Source: KK5 sp034043675 (lineage in GTDB: Bacteria > Pseudomonadota > Gammaproteobacteria > Burkholderiales > Burkholderiaceae_C). Taken from it: a stretch of DNA of 64,000 nucleotides. Location of the stretch: the NCBI RefSeq assembly GCF_034043675.1, contig NZ_JAXCLA010000009.1, forward strand, positions 248,001-312,000, read 5' to 3'. The first letter of the stretch is position 1, and the number at the start of each line of letters is the position of its first letter. A program made the translations under genes and the position numbers. The notes under the pieces are model-generated. The model searched no databases and had not been told where the DNA came from. It saw only the letters and a program-made list of their open reading frames with translations. Positions 16,314 through 25,235 of the stretch are shown here, piece after piece.

Positions 16314-17960
16314 TCAGTTGCCGCGAGACTGTGTCGACAGCCGGCCCATGTGTACCTCGCGATCCCACGCGTCAGGAATCTGCATCGCCTTGACCTTGTT
16401 GCGCTCCACTTCGCGCTTGGTGGCTGAGCGTGGAAAGTCGTCGACGAAAGCCACGTAGCGCGGCACCTTAAATGCGGCCATCTTCGACATGCACCAATCG
16501 ATAATTTCGCTGTGGCTCAGCGTGGGATCGCGCGCGATCACGAAAATCTTCACGTCCTCCTCGCCGAGTTCGGCCGGCACACCGACGGCAATGCACTCTT
16601 CCACACCGGGGTGGCGGCTCACGATGTCCTCGATCTCATAAGCCGAAATGTTCTCGCCACGACGTCGCAACCAGTGCACCTGGCGGCCAACGAAGAAGAG
16701 GTTTCCTGCCTCGTCGACACGCCCCAGGTCGCCTGTGTGAAGCCAGAGGTTGCGCCATGCCTCGACGCTCTTGGCAGGATTGTTGTGGTACCCAAGCATG
16801 AACGAGAAGGGCACGGTCGGGCGCATGCCGATCTCACCCACCACACCCGGTGGGACAGGGTTGTCGTTCGCGTCGAGGATGGCGATCTGTGACCATCCGT
16901 TGGGGTGGCCTACTGCGCCTTCGACTTGCGAGCCGAGTTGATTGCTTACCAGCATGGCGCCGCCGCTTTCGGTACTCCCGTAGATGTCGACAACCTGAAT
17001 ACCGAAGCGTTCGATGAACCGCGCGGGTACCCACTCGGGTACCTGACCGTTGACGCCGGTCGAGATGCGCACTTTGTGATTGCGATCATTCGGTGATTCC
17101 GGCGCCTGCGTCAGCACAGTCATCATCGTGCCAATGGGGTCAACGATCGTGGCGCCGGCCTGGCGCACGCGCTCCCAGTAGCTAGACACGCTGAAGCGGC
17201 GGTCCATGACTGAGGTCATGTCGTTGAGCATTGGGCCGATGATGCCGAACTGCGTGCCGGATCCATGGAACATCGGTAGCGTCGTGTAGTGGCAGTCTTC
17301 CGGTGTGGTCTGTAGAACCTCACCGTAACGGTAGCCAGCACAGATGAACGCGAAATGCGGCATCACCACGCCCTTGGGCATGCCTGTGGTTCCACCGCTG
17401 TACAGGATCAAAGCGGGGCTGCCCGGCCTCAACTCCGGCCGCGGAGGCGGCGTGGTTGGTTTCAACAGGTCTTGGAAAGAACGTATCGGGGCCGCGGGCT
17501 GGGCCGGAGGGCCCACGAACACGGTTAGCCCGCTGAGCATTTCAGCGGGTAGCGACGCAACCTTGCCGGCGTTCTCGGCATCGACGATGAGAACCTTTGC
17601 GCCAGTGTCGCGCAGCGTGTAAATGAGGTCGTCGCCAGTCAGGCTCGCATTGAGCGGCGCCCACACCGCGCCCAGCTTGTTGGTGCCAAACCAGCCGAGC
17701 ACCTGCTCCACACAGTTGAACATCAGGCTGGCGACGCAAGCACCCTCGCGGACGCCGAGCGCGTGAAGATGGCCTGCCACCAAGTCGGAAAGCCTGTCCA
17801 ACTCGTTGTACGCGAGGGGCCGGCCATCGATGACGGTCAGAATCCTGGGCCCGTGCACGCGAGCCTTGTCGCGCAACAGCGCCGGCATGTCGTGCCATCG
17901 GGCAGAGCGGCCTTTGATTTGGATGCGAGCCGAAGCGTCCTGGATGTCGGAAGTTTCCAT
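16314..17960 (-). CDS. AMP-forming acyl-CoA ligase
   Basis: A 548-residue ANL-superfamily enzyme that activates a carboxylic acid with ATP and CoA. The P-loop-like motif is YSGGTTGMPKG (residues about 187-197), the A5 motif is YGSTESGG, and the A7-A8 region is LHTGDLGRVDEAGNL...RGENISAYEIEDIV. The catalytic Lys region near the end reads PRSATKREVERNKV, where the usual GKI/GKV-Lys motif is altered but a Lys is kept. It follows livF by 15 bases in the leftward operon, so the acid it activates is probably the transported substrate. Confidence 0.88.
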   Translation of the reverse strand: METSDIQDASARIQIKGRSARWHDMPALLRDKARVHGPRILTVIDGRPLAYNELDRLSDLVAGHLHALGVREGACVASLMFNCVEQVLGWFGTNKLGAVWAPLNASLTGDDLIYTLRDTGAKVLIVDAENAGKVASLPAEMLSGLTVFVGPPAQPAAPIRSFQDLLKPTTPPPRPELRPGSPALILYSGGTTGMPKGVVMPHFAFICAGYRYGEVLQTTPEDCHYTTLPMFHGSGTQFGIIGPMLNDMTSVMDRRFSVSSYWERVRQAGATIVDPIGTMMTVLTQAPESPNDRNHKVRISTGVNGQVPEWVPARFIERFGIQVVDIYGSTESGGAMLVSNQLGSQVEGAVGHPNGWSQIAILDANDNPVPPGVVGEIGMRPTVPFSFMLGYHNNPAKSVEAWRNLWLHTGDLGRVDEAGNLFFVGRQVHWLRRRGENISAYEIEDIVSRHPGVEECIAVGVPAELGEEDVKIFVIARDPTLSHSEIIDWCMSKMAAFKVPRYVAFVDDFPRSATKREVERNKVKAMQIPDAWDREVHMGRLSTQSRGN

Positions 17961-17975
17961 AGATTTGTGTAACAG

Positions 17976-18689
17976 TCAGTCGCGACCCAGATAGGCCGAG
18001 AAGAGTTTCGGATCGGCAGTCAATTGCGCCGGAGTGCCTGTCAGTACGAGTCGACCATTGGCTAGGACGTAGACACGGTCAGCGAACTTGAGGGCTTGTT
18101 GCGCGTTCTGCTCAACGATCAGCACGGTCGACCCTTCGTCGCGCAGCTTGGCAAGCACTCGCATCAATTCGAGTGCCGTCTTCGGAGCTAGGCCGAGCGA
18201 CAGTTCGTCGATCATCAGCAGCTTGGGCAGGCCTAGCAGGCTGCGGCCAATGGCGAGCATCTGCTGCTCGCCGCCCGAAAGCATGCCGGCTTGCTGCATG
18301 CGACGACGCTCGAGCACCGGGAAGAGGCTGAAGACCCTACCTAGCGTGTCCTTCACCCGCTGCGCACCGCGCATGTAGGCGCCGAGCGACAAGTTTTCAG
18401 CCACGGTCATCTCTGAAATGATGCCGCGCCCTTCTGGGACCTGTTGCAGGCCGGCGCGTGCGATGCGGTGTGGCGCCAAGCCGCCGATGGGCTCGCCGCT
18501 GAAGCGGATCTGCCCCGACTTTGGTCGAAGCAGTCCCGATAGGGTGCGCAGCAGCGTGGTCTTGCCGGCGCCATTTGCACCGAGCACCGCCACCAGTTCG
18601 CCTGCGTTCACGTGCAGGGAGATATCGCGCAATGTATCCATCTCGCCGCGGGCGACGTTCACCGCATCAAGTTCGAGAAGCGCTGTCAT
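17976..18689 (-). CDS. livF: Branched-chain-type ABC transporter ATPase LivF (system 1)
   Basis: A 237-residue ATPase with Walker A GANGAGKTT (about 33-41), signature LSGGEQQ, and Walker B LLMIDELSLGLAP, where DELS replaces the more usual DEPS. The start at 18689 overlaps the livG stop by four bases. The longer open frame upstream lies within livG and is not used. It works with LivG, LivH, LivM and LivK to import a hydrophobic acid or amino-acid-like substrate. The substrate is probably that of the neighbouring acyl-CoA ligase rather than leucine. Confidence 0.9.
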   Translation of the reverse strand: MTALLELDAVNVARGEMDTLRDISLHVNAGELVAVLGANGAGKTTLLRTLSGLLRPKSGQIRFSGEPIGGLAPHRIARAGLQQVPEGRGIISEMTVAENLSLGAYMRGAQRVKDTLGRVFSLFPVLERRRMQQAGMLSGGEQQMLAIGRSLLGLPKLLMIDELSLGLAPKTALELMRVLAKLRDEGSTVLIVEQNAQQALKFADRVYVLANGRLVLTGTPAQLTADPKLFSAYLGRD

Positions 18690-19456
18690 TCTTCGGCTCC
18701 GATGTACGCCGCAATCACGCGTGGATCGTCGCGTACCTGCTCCGGCGGCGCGTGCATGATCGGGTGACCGAGATCGAGCACCGTCACTTGGTCCGCCATG
18801 CCTACGAGGAACTCGATGTGATGCGTGATCACCAAAATCGTGAGGCCGTGGCGTGCACGCAGTTCCAGCAAAGTGGCTTGCAGCTCGGCGATTTCCTTGG
18901 TGTTTAGGCCTGCCGTCGGTTCGTCGAGCAGCAGCAGGCGGGGAGTAGATATCCATGCACGTGCCAGCTCGACCATCTTGCGCTGGCCGTAACTCAGGCG
19001 GCCCACTTGCGTCTGCGAGTGCCGCTCAAGTCGGAAGCGCGCCAAGACCTCGTCTGCCATCTGAGCGGCCTCACGGGCGAGCCGGTTGCGGCGCGGCCAG
19101 TTCACCAATTCGTCGAACATGGTCATGCGCAGTTTCTGGTGCAGCCCGACGAGAACGTTGGTACGCACAGTTGCGGTGTCGACCAGCGCTAGGTTCTGAA
19201 AAGTGCGCCCGATGCCGGCCTGCGAGAGTCGCTCTGTATCGAGGCTCAACAGGTCGCGCCCGTCGAACTGCAAGCGCCCAGATTGCGGCGTCACGATGCG
19301 GCAGATGACGTTGAGCAAGGTCGTCTTGCCGGCGCCATTCGGCCCGATGAGACCGTGGATCGTCCCTTCCTTCACCTGCAGGTTGACCCGGTCGAGCGCG
19401 AGAAGTCCACCGAAGCGCAGGCACACGTCCGAGAGGGAGAGCAGCGCTTCACTCAT
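18686..19456 (-). CDS. livG: Branched-chain-type ABC transporter ATPase LivG (system 1)
   Basis: A 256-residue ATPase with Walker A GPNGAGKTT (about 37-45), Q-loop FQNLALV, signature LSYGQRKMVELARA, Walker B LLLLDEPTAGL and switch His in ITHHIEF. The C-terminal VIAAYIGAEE is the family ending. It is coupled by four-base overlaps to livM before and livF after. Confidence 0.92.
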   Translation of the reverse strand: MSEALLSLSDVCLRFGGLLALDRVNLQVKEGTIHGLIGPNGAGKTTLLNVICRIVTPQSGRLQFDGRDLLSLDTERLSQAGIGRTFQNLALVDTATVRTNVLVGLHQKLRMTMFDELVNWPRRNRLAREAAQMADEVLARFRLERHSQTQVGRLSYGQRKMVELARAWISTPRLLLLDEPTAGLNTKEIAELQATLLELRARHGLTILVITHHIEFLVGMADQVTVLDLGHPIMHAPPEQVRDDPRVIAAYIGAEE

Positions 19457-20430
19457 GATTGCGATTCCTCCAGCTTCTTAAATGACGCCGAAGTTCCCGT
19501 GGGCCTTGCGACTTTGCGCCACGCTGCCGTCACCATGCCGAGTAGCCCGTCAGGAAAAAAGGACACGATCAGTAGGAACGCTATCGCGTAGATGAATTGG
19601 GAGAGGTTGCGAGCCTGTTGCGTCAGCTCAGGCAGTGCCACGATAAAAGCTGCACCGAGAAAGGGCCCCAGCAACTTGCCGCGACCACCAATCATTACCG
19701 CAGCAAAGATCGTGATCGAGAGGTCGGTGTTGAACGTGTCGGGTGCGACGTAACCTGTGACCATGCCGAGCAGCCCACCCGCGACGGCGCCCAGAACGGC
19801 AGCAAACGCAAAGGCGGCGAGCTTGTGATAGGTGACGTTGACACCAAAGCTGCGCGCCACGTGCTCATTGACGGCGATGATCAGCAGTGCGCGCCCGGAT
19901 CGCGAGTTGATCAGGCTGTGCGACATGGCCAGAGCCAGCACAGTGAGCACGACTACGACGTACCAGAGCGTCAAGCTGCCCTGCGGCGGCAGAGCGGAAG
20001 CATCGATGTACAAGCCCTGAGGGCCGCCAAGGAAGTCGACGCTTTTGACTACCTGGAACAACATCGACGCAAATGCGAACGTGACGATGGCCAGTGACAG
20101 CAACTTCAATCGGATCGCGGGCAGGCCGATCAGGATCCCGACTGCCGCGGCGAGCACCGCCGAGACCGCTAGCGCGACAGCCGGATGCCAATGCCAATGG
20201 TTGATTCCTGCAGCTACCACGTAAGCACCTACCAGCATGAACCCGCCATGCCCGAGCGCGTAGAGCTTGCCAAAGCCCATGACGTAGTTCATGCCCAGCG
20301 TTGCCATGCTGTAGATCAACCACAGCGTCACCACGTAGCGCGGGTAGTCGCCTAGCAGCGGGCCGAGCAGGCATAGGAGAGCGATCGCGGCGAACATGAG
20401 CACGCCTGGGGCGCGTAGGGTGGCCTTCAT
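19453..20430 (-). CDS. livM: Branched-chain-type ABC transporter permease LivM (system 1)
   Basis: A 325-residue inner-membrane permease with about nine hydrophobic segments. It has the family motifs MGFGKLYALGHGGFMLVGAY near the start and the cytoplasmic coupling loop RSGRALLIIAVNEHVARSFGVN. The late GGRGKLLGPFLGAAFIVALPE is typical of LivM. It overlaps livH and livG by four bases each. It forms the membrane pore with LivH. Confidence 0.92.
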   Translation of the reverse strand: MKATLRAPGVLMFAAIALLCLLGPLLGDYPRYVVTLWLIYSMATLGMNYVMGFGKLYALGHGGFMLVGAYVVAAGINHWHWHPAVALAVSAVLAAAVGILIGLPAIRLKLLSLAIVTFAFASMLFQVVKSVDFLGGPQGLYIDASALPPQGSLTLWYVVVVLTVLALAMSHSLINSRSGRALLIIAVNEHVARSFGVNVTYHKLAAFAFAAVLGAVAGGLLGMVTGYVAPDTFNTDLSITIFAAVMIGGRGKLLGPFLGAAFIVALPELTQQARNLSQFIYAIAFLLIVSFFPDGLLGMVTAAWRKVARPTGTSASFKKLEESQS

Positions 20431-21311
20431 ACGCGCTCCAGATGCACTTTGCCGAATAGTCCGTTCGGGCGGAATACAAGGACTAGGAGCAGCACGGCAA
20501 ACGTGAAGGGCTCACGTAGGGAGATGGAAATCCACGTGGCTGCATAGCTCTCCAGCACGCCGAGGATCAGTCCGCCCGCGATGACACCCGGAAAGCTCGT
20601 GAGGCCGCCGAGAATGGCCGCCGTGAAAGCTTTAAGGATGTACGGCTCCATCAGGTTGGTGCCGAGAAAAGAAACAGGAGCGATCAGCATGGCCACCAGA
20701 GCGCCAATGCCCCCTGAGATCATCCATACCAACGCGCCGACCTTGTCGACGTTTACGCCGAGCAGCGTCGCAACCTCGGAGTTCAGCGCCACTGAACGCA
20801 TGGCCAGGCCAGTGCGGGTGTAGCGCATCAGCAGCAGGAACGTGATGGCCAGCACCGCGGCGATGGCCAGCGTTCCCATCTGCTCATATGAGATGAAAAA
20901 GCCGCCAACAGACACTGAGCCGTTCGAGAAGATGCCCGTCATCACATACGGCTCGTTCTCGCCCCAGGCGTAGAGCAGGACGGCATGCACGAGCATGAAC
21001 AAACCCAAGGTCTTGATCGTCATCCCCATGTGGTCGGTGTCCGGCTTGGGCCGCAGCAGCGCTATGTAGATGGCGCCGCTGATGATCGAAGCCAGTAACA
21101 CGGCCACGAGCACGCCGCCCCAGGCGCCGAAGTTCAACTTCGAGACATACATGAACAGCAGGAAGACGCCCAGCGTGCCCAGATGCCCTTGAGCGAAGTT
21201 GGCAACGGAAGTTGTCCTATAGATCAGGGCCAGTGAGATGCCAAGCAGAGCGTAGTAAGAGCCCGTGACGACGCCGGCCATCGTCGTGGAATAGATCAGA
21301 TCGGAGTTCAT
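20427..21311 (-). CDS. livH: Branched-chain-type ABC transporter permease LivH (system 1)
   Basis: A 294-residue permease that starts at the ATG at 21311 (MNSDLIYSTTMAGVVTGSYYALLGISLALIY), the usual LivH beginning. The frame is open 66 bases further, but that part overlaps livK and is unlike the family. The conserved NFAQGHLGTLGVFLL and the coupling loop RYTRTGLAMRSVALN are visible, as is GGLTSFPGVIAGGLILGVLES. It lies 10 bases after livK, with GGAATGAG as possible ribosome-binding sequence. Confidence 0.92.
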   Translation of the reverse strand: MNSDLIYSTTMAGVVTGSYYALLGISLALIYRTTSVANFAQGHLGTLGVFLLFMYVSKLNFGAWGGVLVAVLLASIISGAIYIALLRPKPDTDHMGMTIKTLGLFMLVHAVLLYAWGENEPYVMTGIFSNGSVSVGGFFISYEQMGTLAIAAVLAITFLLLMRYTRTGLAMRSVALNSEVATLLGVNVDKVGALVWMISGGIGALVAMLIAPVSFLGTNLMEPYILKAFTAAILGGLTSFPGVIAGGLILGVLESYAATWISISLREPFTFAVLLLVLVFRPNGLFGKVHLERV

Positions 21312-21321
21312 CCCGGGACAC

Positions 21322-22497
21322 TCATTCCTTCGCCTTGAGGGCAGGGCCAAGGACGACGAACTTGCCGTCCTTGACACCGATGGGAACCACCGTATGCGCT
21401 CCGGTGTGGTCGGTTGCGGTGAAGCTCACAGGACCGCTGATCTTGGGGTCGAACTCCTGCATGTTGTTGAGCGCGGAGACCAGTCCTGCACGCGTGAGGT
21501 TGCGACCCGCGCGATTCAGGCCTTCTACGAAGACCTGGGCGGCGAGACAGCCAAACATGGTGAAGTGGCTTGGCTTGAGCTCGGGGTAGGACTGCTTGAC
21601 GGCAGCGCTGCACTCGGTGGCCGAGGGCGCGGTAGGCGGCGCCACGATGCCGACGGTGGTGAGCCAGTCGTCGGCGTAGGTGTTGACCGGATCCAGGAAC
21701 TGTTCAGCCGACAGGGTTGCGACGCCCAATCCGACCCGTGGGTGCCAATTCTGTCGTTTCATCGTGAGGAACATCTTGGCCGCGCCAGCAGCTGAGTCCC
21801 CCAGGACAGCGAGATCCGGGTTCTGCGCTTTCATCTGCAGGATGTAAGGCGTGTGGTCCGGCACGTTGACCTCGAACAGTTCGTCATACACCACCTTGAT
21901 GCCCTGGGCGGCAAAGATCGCGCGCGCAGCCTTTCTCATTGCCTCGGCGCCAGGCACGTTGATCATCAGGATGGCCGCCGTCTTCGGCTTCGGGTTGGCG
22001 TTCTGGATGGTGTACGGCAGCATGCCGTTGATCTGTGCGCTCCAACTCGGCATCAGCGCATAGACGCTCTTCTTCACCGGCTCAGTGAGCTCCGGCATGG
22101 CCGCCCACGGAAACAGGTAGGGCACATCCGGATAGCCTCCAAGGAAGGAGAGGATCGCCGACTGCGTGGCCGTGGCGCAGCCGCCAAAGATCGCGAAAAC
22201 GTTGTCCTGCTGAACCATGCGACGCGCGTTGGCGATCGCACGTTGCGGCAGGTAGGCATCGTCGAGGATGTTGTATTCGATCTTGCGGCCATGGACGCCG
22301 CCGGCGGCGTTGACCTTGTTGAACCAGGCCATCGCACCATACGTGGCTGGCGCGCACACCGCGGCGACCGAGCCGCTCATCGCATTGGAACCGCTGATGA
22401 CGATCCGGGCGTCCTCGACGCCGGGCTCGGCCATGGCGCTCGAAAAGATGAAGGCGGCGCCGGCGATGAGCGCAACGCGGGAAAAGCGACTGGGCAT
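21322..22497 (-). CDS. livK: Branched-chain-type ABC transporter substrate-binding protein (system 1)
   Basis: A 391-residue periplasmic binding protein of the type 1 fold (Peripla_BP_6). The signal peptide is ALIAGAAFIFSSAMA followed by EPG. The mature part has the typical ISGSNAMSGSVAA binding loop, WFNKVNAAGGVHGRKIEYNILDD, and FAIFGGCATATQSAI. It is the first gene of the leftward operon. A near-palindromic site 41 bases before its ATG is shared with the SMP-30 gene and is the likely point of GntR control. Confidence 0.9.
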   Translation of the reverse strand: MPSRFSRVALIAGAAFIFSSAMAEPGVEDARIVISGSNAMSGSVAAVCAPATYGAMAWFNKVNAAGGVHGRKIEYNILDDAYLPQRAIANARRMVQQDNVFAIFGGCATATQSAILSFLGGYPDVPYLFPWAAMPELTEPVKKSVYALMPSWSAQINGMLPYTIQNANPKPKTAAILMINVPGAEAMRKAARAIFAAQGIKVVYDELFEVNVPDHTPYILQMKAQNPDLAVLGDSAAGAAKMFLTMKRQNWHPRVGLGVATLSAEQFLDPVNTYADDWLTTVGIVAPPTAPSATECSAAVKQSYPELKPSHFTMFGCLAAQVFVEGLNRAGRNLTRAGLVSALNNMQEFDPKISGPVSFTATDHTGAHTVVPIGVKDGKFVVLGPALKAKE

Positions 22498-22537
22498 CTT
22501 GTCTCCTTCGTAGTCTAGCTATGGACTTATTTATTGG

Positions 22538-22553
22538 CAACTGTATCCAATCG
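22538..22553. promoter_or_regulatory. GntR/FCD operator candidate upstream of livK
   Basis: Read on the minus strand, this is CGATTGGATACAGTTG, matching 14 of 16 positions of the site at 23501-23516. It lies between divergent livK and the first GntR gene, 41 bases before livK. FCD-type GntR regulators often bind ATTGTATACAAT-like sequences, which this resembles. Confidence 0.6.
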
Positions 22554-22636
22554 GCAATCTTGCGGAACTGGGTTTTCCCTAGCCGAAGCTCATCTAACAT
22601 ATCGGACTTGTCGGTCACACAACCCATGCAAGCCGT

Positions 22637-23431
22637 ATGAGCACCTCGAATTCCCCGCGCACTGGCAGCTTCGTCATCAGCACTTCGCTTGTCGAAACGC
22701 AGGAGACCGCCGAGGTTTCTTTCGATTCGATACAGATCGGCAAGCATGAGCGGACGCTAGGCGGCAACATCACCAATGCAATCCGCAACGCCATCATTAG
22801 CGGCAAGCTGGCGCCGGGCCAGAGCCTGGGACAGGAATTCCTGGCCAATCTCTTCAACGTGAGCCGTGTGCCGATTCGCGAGTGCCTGAAGCAGTTGGCG
22901 ACGGAAGGCCTGGTCGAACTCGAACCGCACAAGGGGGCGGTGGTGGCCAAGCTGTCATTGAAGGAGCTTGACGAGCTCTACGACATCCTCTGGGCGCTGG
23001 AGATGATGGCGGTGAGGATTGGTGTCGGAAAGCTTACCGATGCTGACATCGCCCAGATGGCCGCAATGGACGCGAAGCTACAGGTGATCGACGATCCGCT
23101 GGAGTGGTACTACGAGAGCGTCCGATTCCATCGCGTGATCGTAGTGGCGGCCGATATGCCGCGCTGCCTGCACATGATCGATGAATGCCGCCAAAACATC
23201 GGTCGCTATCTCAGCGATGCGAGCTTCTTCCAGGCTCATGTGTCCGAGTGGAACAAGCGCAATCGCGTGCTGTTCCGTGCATGCCAGGCGCGCGACGCCG
23301 ACAAGGCCGTAAATGCGCTCGACGTGATGCGCCGGCTGTCCACCAAGCAGATCAGGTCCCACCTGGTCGAATCGTTGCAGAAGGAAGGCGATCCGGCGAG
23401 CACACCACGCAAGACCCAACGCGTTTCCTGA
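22637..23431 (+). CDS. GntR family transcriptional regulator, FCD type (1)
   Basis: A 264-residue regulator. After an unstructured N-terminus of about 45 residues, the GntR winged helix covers about 46-110 (LGGNITNAIRNAIISGKLAPGQSL, then LFNVSRVPIRECLKQLATEGLVE). The FCD effector domain follows, with ELYDILWALEMMAV and its metal-binding His set (RFHRVIV, and the VNALDVM helix). It is transcribed divergently from livK. A related regulator lies 1.1 kb downstream; the two share the VSRVPIR and LDELYxI blocks, so they are probably paralogues. It probably represses the divergent operons until an acid or lactone ligand is present. Confidence 0.9.
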   Translation: MSTSNSPRTGSFVISTSLVETQETAEVSFDSIQIGKHERTLGGNITNAIRNAIISGKLAPGQSLGQEFLANLFNVSRVPIRECLKQLATEGLVELEPHKGAVVAKLSLKELDELYDILWALEMMAVRIGVGKLTDADIAQMAAMDAKLQVIDDPLEWYYESVRFHRVIVVAADMPRCLHMIDECRQNIGRYLSDASFFQAHVSEWNKRNRVLFRACQARDADKAVNALDVMRRLSTKQIRSHLVESLQKEGDPASTPRKTQRVS

Positions 23432-23500
23432 TCTCGCGGCTGGGAGCTCGCACCCTAAGCAGCGCCGAAGCAGCCCAAAAACAGGGGCAAACCCGAATGT

Positions 23501-23516
23501 CGATTGGATACAATCG
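23501..23516. promoter_or_regulatory. GntR/FCD operator candidate upstream of the SMP-30 gene
   Basis: CGATTG at 23501-23506 and CAATCG at 23511-23516 form perfect 6-base arms around GATA. The site lies 77 bases before the SMP-30 start and in the promoter-sized gap after the first GntR gene. Its 14/16 match to the site before livK supports a shared regulator. Confidence 0.65.
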
Positions 23517-23592
23517 ACTTAGCATTGGCCACCATATACACGGTGGCCTGTGATGCATTCGTCGAATGCTCGGGCGAGCCCGGAGCTGAGAC

Positions 23593-24498
23593 ATGCAGGA
23601 ATTCGCCGTGGGACTTCGCTTCCCCGAGGGACCTATCGCACTTGCTGACGGCAGTCTGCTGGTCGTGGAGATCGCAGCAGGGAACCTCACGCGCATCGAC
23701 CCGTCTGGCGGCAAGACCGTCGTAGCCCACTTGGGTGGCGGACCAAACGGCGCCGCGATTGGTCCAGACGGGCGTTGCTACGTCTGCAACAACGGCGGCT
23801 TTGAATGGCGCGAACGGGACGGCGTGCTGCTTCCGGCTGGCACTGCCAAGGATTATTCGGGTGGCTCGATCCAGGCAGTCGACCTGGTCACCGGCGAAGT
23901 CGACGTGCTGTACACCCATTGTGGCGAGCAGCGCCTGAACGGCCCCAACGACATCGTGTTCGATCGCACGGGCGGCTTCTGGTTCACTGACCACGGACAC
24001 ACGCACGGACGCCACCGAGACCGCGGAGCCGTCTACTACGCGCAGACCGACGGATCATTGATCACCGAGGCGGTATTCCCGGTCGAGATGCCGAACGGCA
24101 TCGCGCTCTCGCCTAACGAGCAGACGCTCTACGTCGCGGAAACTGTCACTGGCCGCCTTTGGAGCTGGAGCCTGGAAGCACCTGGGCGGGTGGCTCGTCG
24201 GCAGCGCAATATCCTGGGCGGCATGGGCCAGCTCGTGTACGGCCTGGGTGGGTTTCAGTTGTTCGACTCGATGGCGGTGGACGCCGAGGGCAACATCCAC
24301 GTCGGCACCGTTCCGAGTGGCATCTCTGTTGTGAGCGCCGACGGCCAACTGATCGAACAGATTCCGATGCCAGAGCGCTTCGCCACCAACCTGTGCTTCG
24401 GGGGGGCCGAGCTCGACGAGATCTTCGTGACATTGTCGTCAACAGGGCGCGTGGTGCGCGCGAAGAGCCGCTTCCGCGGGGCGAAGCTGGCTTTTTGA
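23593..24498 (+). CDS. SMP-30/gluconolactonase family lactonase
   Basis: A 301-residue six-bladed beta-propeller hydrolase. The metal-binding residues of the family are seen: Glu12 in RFPEGP, Asn in LNGPNDIVFD, Asn in MPNGIALSP, and Asp in FDSMAVDAEGN. This family opens lactone rings with a divalent cation. No signal peptide is present, so it is cytoplasmic. It sits between two GntR regulators and before an acyl-CoA ligase, suggesting that a lactone is opened to a hydroxy acid before CoA activation. Confidence 0.88.
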   Translation: MQEFAVGLRFPEGPIALADGSLLVVEIAAGNLTRIDPSGGKTVVAHLGGGPNGAAIGPDGRCYVCNNGGFEWRERDGVLLPAGTAKDYSGGSIQAVDLVTGEVDVLYTHCGEQRLNGPNDIVFDRTGGFWFTDHGHTHGRHRDRGAVYYAQTDGSLITEAVFPVEMPNGIALSPNEQTLYVAETVTGRLWSWSLEAPGRVARRQRNILGGMGQLVYGLGGFQLFDSMAVDAEGNIHVGTVPSGISVVSADGQLIEQIPMPERFATNLCFGGAELDEIFVTLSSTGRVVRAKSRFRGAKLAF

Positions 24499-24508
24499 CC
24501 TCAAGGCC

Positions 24509-25219
24509 ATGGTCTCCGACCCTGCCATGCGCCACACGGGCTTTGATAGCGTCCAGATCGACGCGGATGCGCGCACGCTCGGCGCGAGCGTCACTCATCG
24601 CCTACGCCTCGCTATCACGCGGGGCGAACTGATGCCCGGGCAGCCGCTGGGACAGGAAGATCTGGCCCAGCGCTTTGGGGTCAGTCGCGTTCCCATCCGC
24701 GACAGCTTGAAGCAGTTGGCCGCGGAGGGCTTGGTGGATCTCGCGCCATACCGCGGCGCGGTCGTGGCTCAGTTGTCGCTGGACGAGCTGGACGAGCTCT
24801 ACGGAATCATCTGGTCACTCGAAGCCCTGTGTGTAGAGAAGGCCGTGCCACTTCTTGGCGTAGCCGAACTCGCTCGCATGGCAGCCCTAATCGACGAGAT
24901 GGAGCGCGAGGCGCGTCCTTCGGAGTGGTATGCGCTAAGCGTGTCGTTTCACAGCCTGATCCTTGTCGCGGCAGGCCGGTCGCGCTGTGTTCGCATCGTC
25001 GATGAGTGCCGACACAACGTGGGACGCTACCTGATCGAGCGGGACTTCTTCGCTACACAGGTGCCCGCATGGCGTGCTCGCAATCGCAAGCTGTTTGAGG
25101 CCTGCAGGCGCCGCGACACAGCGGCCGCCATTAAGGCGCTCGACGTGATGCGGACGCTGTCCACGGGGCAGATCCGGGAACACCTCAAAGCCACCCAGCG
25201 CCGACGCCCGGCGCGCTGA
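24509..25219 (+). CDS. GntR family transcriptional regulator, FCD type (2)
   Basis: A 236-residue regulator. The winged helix at about 28-92 reads VTHRLRLAITRGELMPGQPLGQEDLAQRFGVSRVPIRDSLKQLAAEGLVDL. The FCD effector domain follows, with LDELYGIIWSLEALCV and SFHSLILVAAGRSRCVRIVDECRHNVGRYL. The latter block is close to the first regulator, which supports duplication. It begins 10 bases after the lactonase and ends 16 bases before the acyl-CoA ligase, so it is inside the rightward operon and may autoregulate it or sense a later intermediate. Confidence 0.9.
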   Translation: MVSDPAMRHTGFDSVQIDADARTLGASVTHRLRLAITRGELMPGQPLGQEDLAQRFGVSRVPIRDSLKQLAAEGLVDLAPYRGAVVAQLSLDELDELYGIIWSLEALCVEKAVPLLGVAELARMAALIDEMEREARPSEWYALSVSFHSLILVAAGRSRCVRIVDECRHNVGRYLIERDFFATQVPAWRARNRKLFEACRRRDTAAAIKALDVMRTLSTGQIREHLKATQRRRPAR

Positions 25220-25235
25220 TTCAACCGAAAACGAA

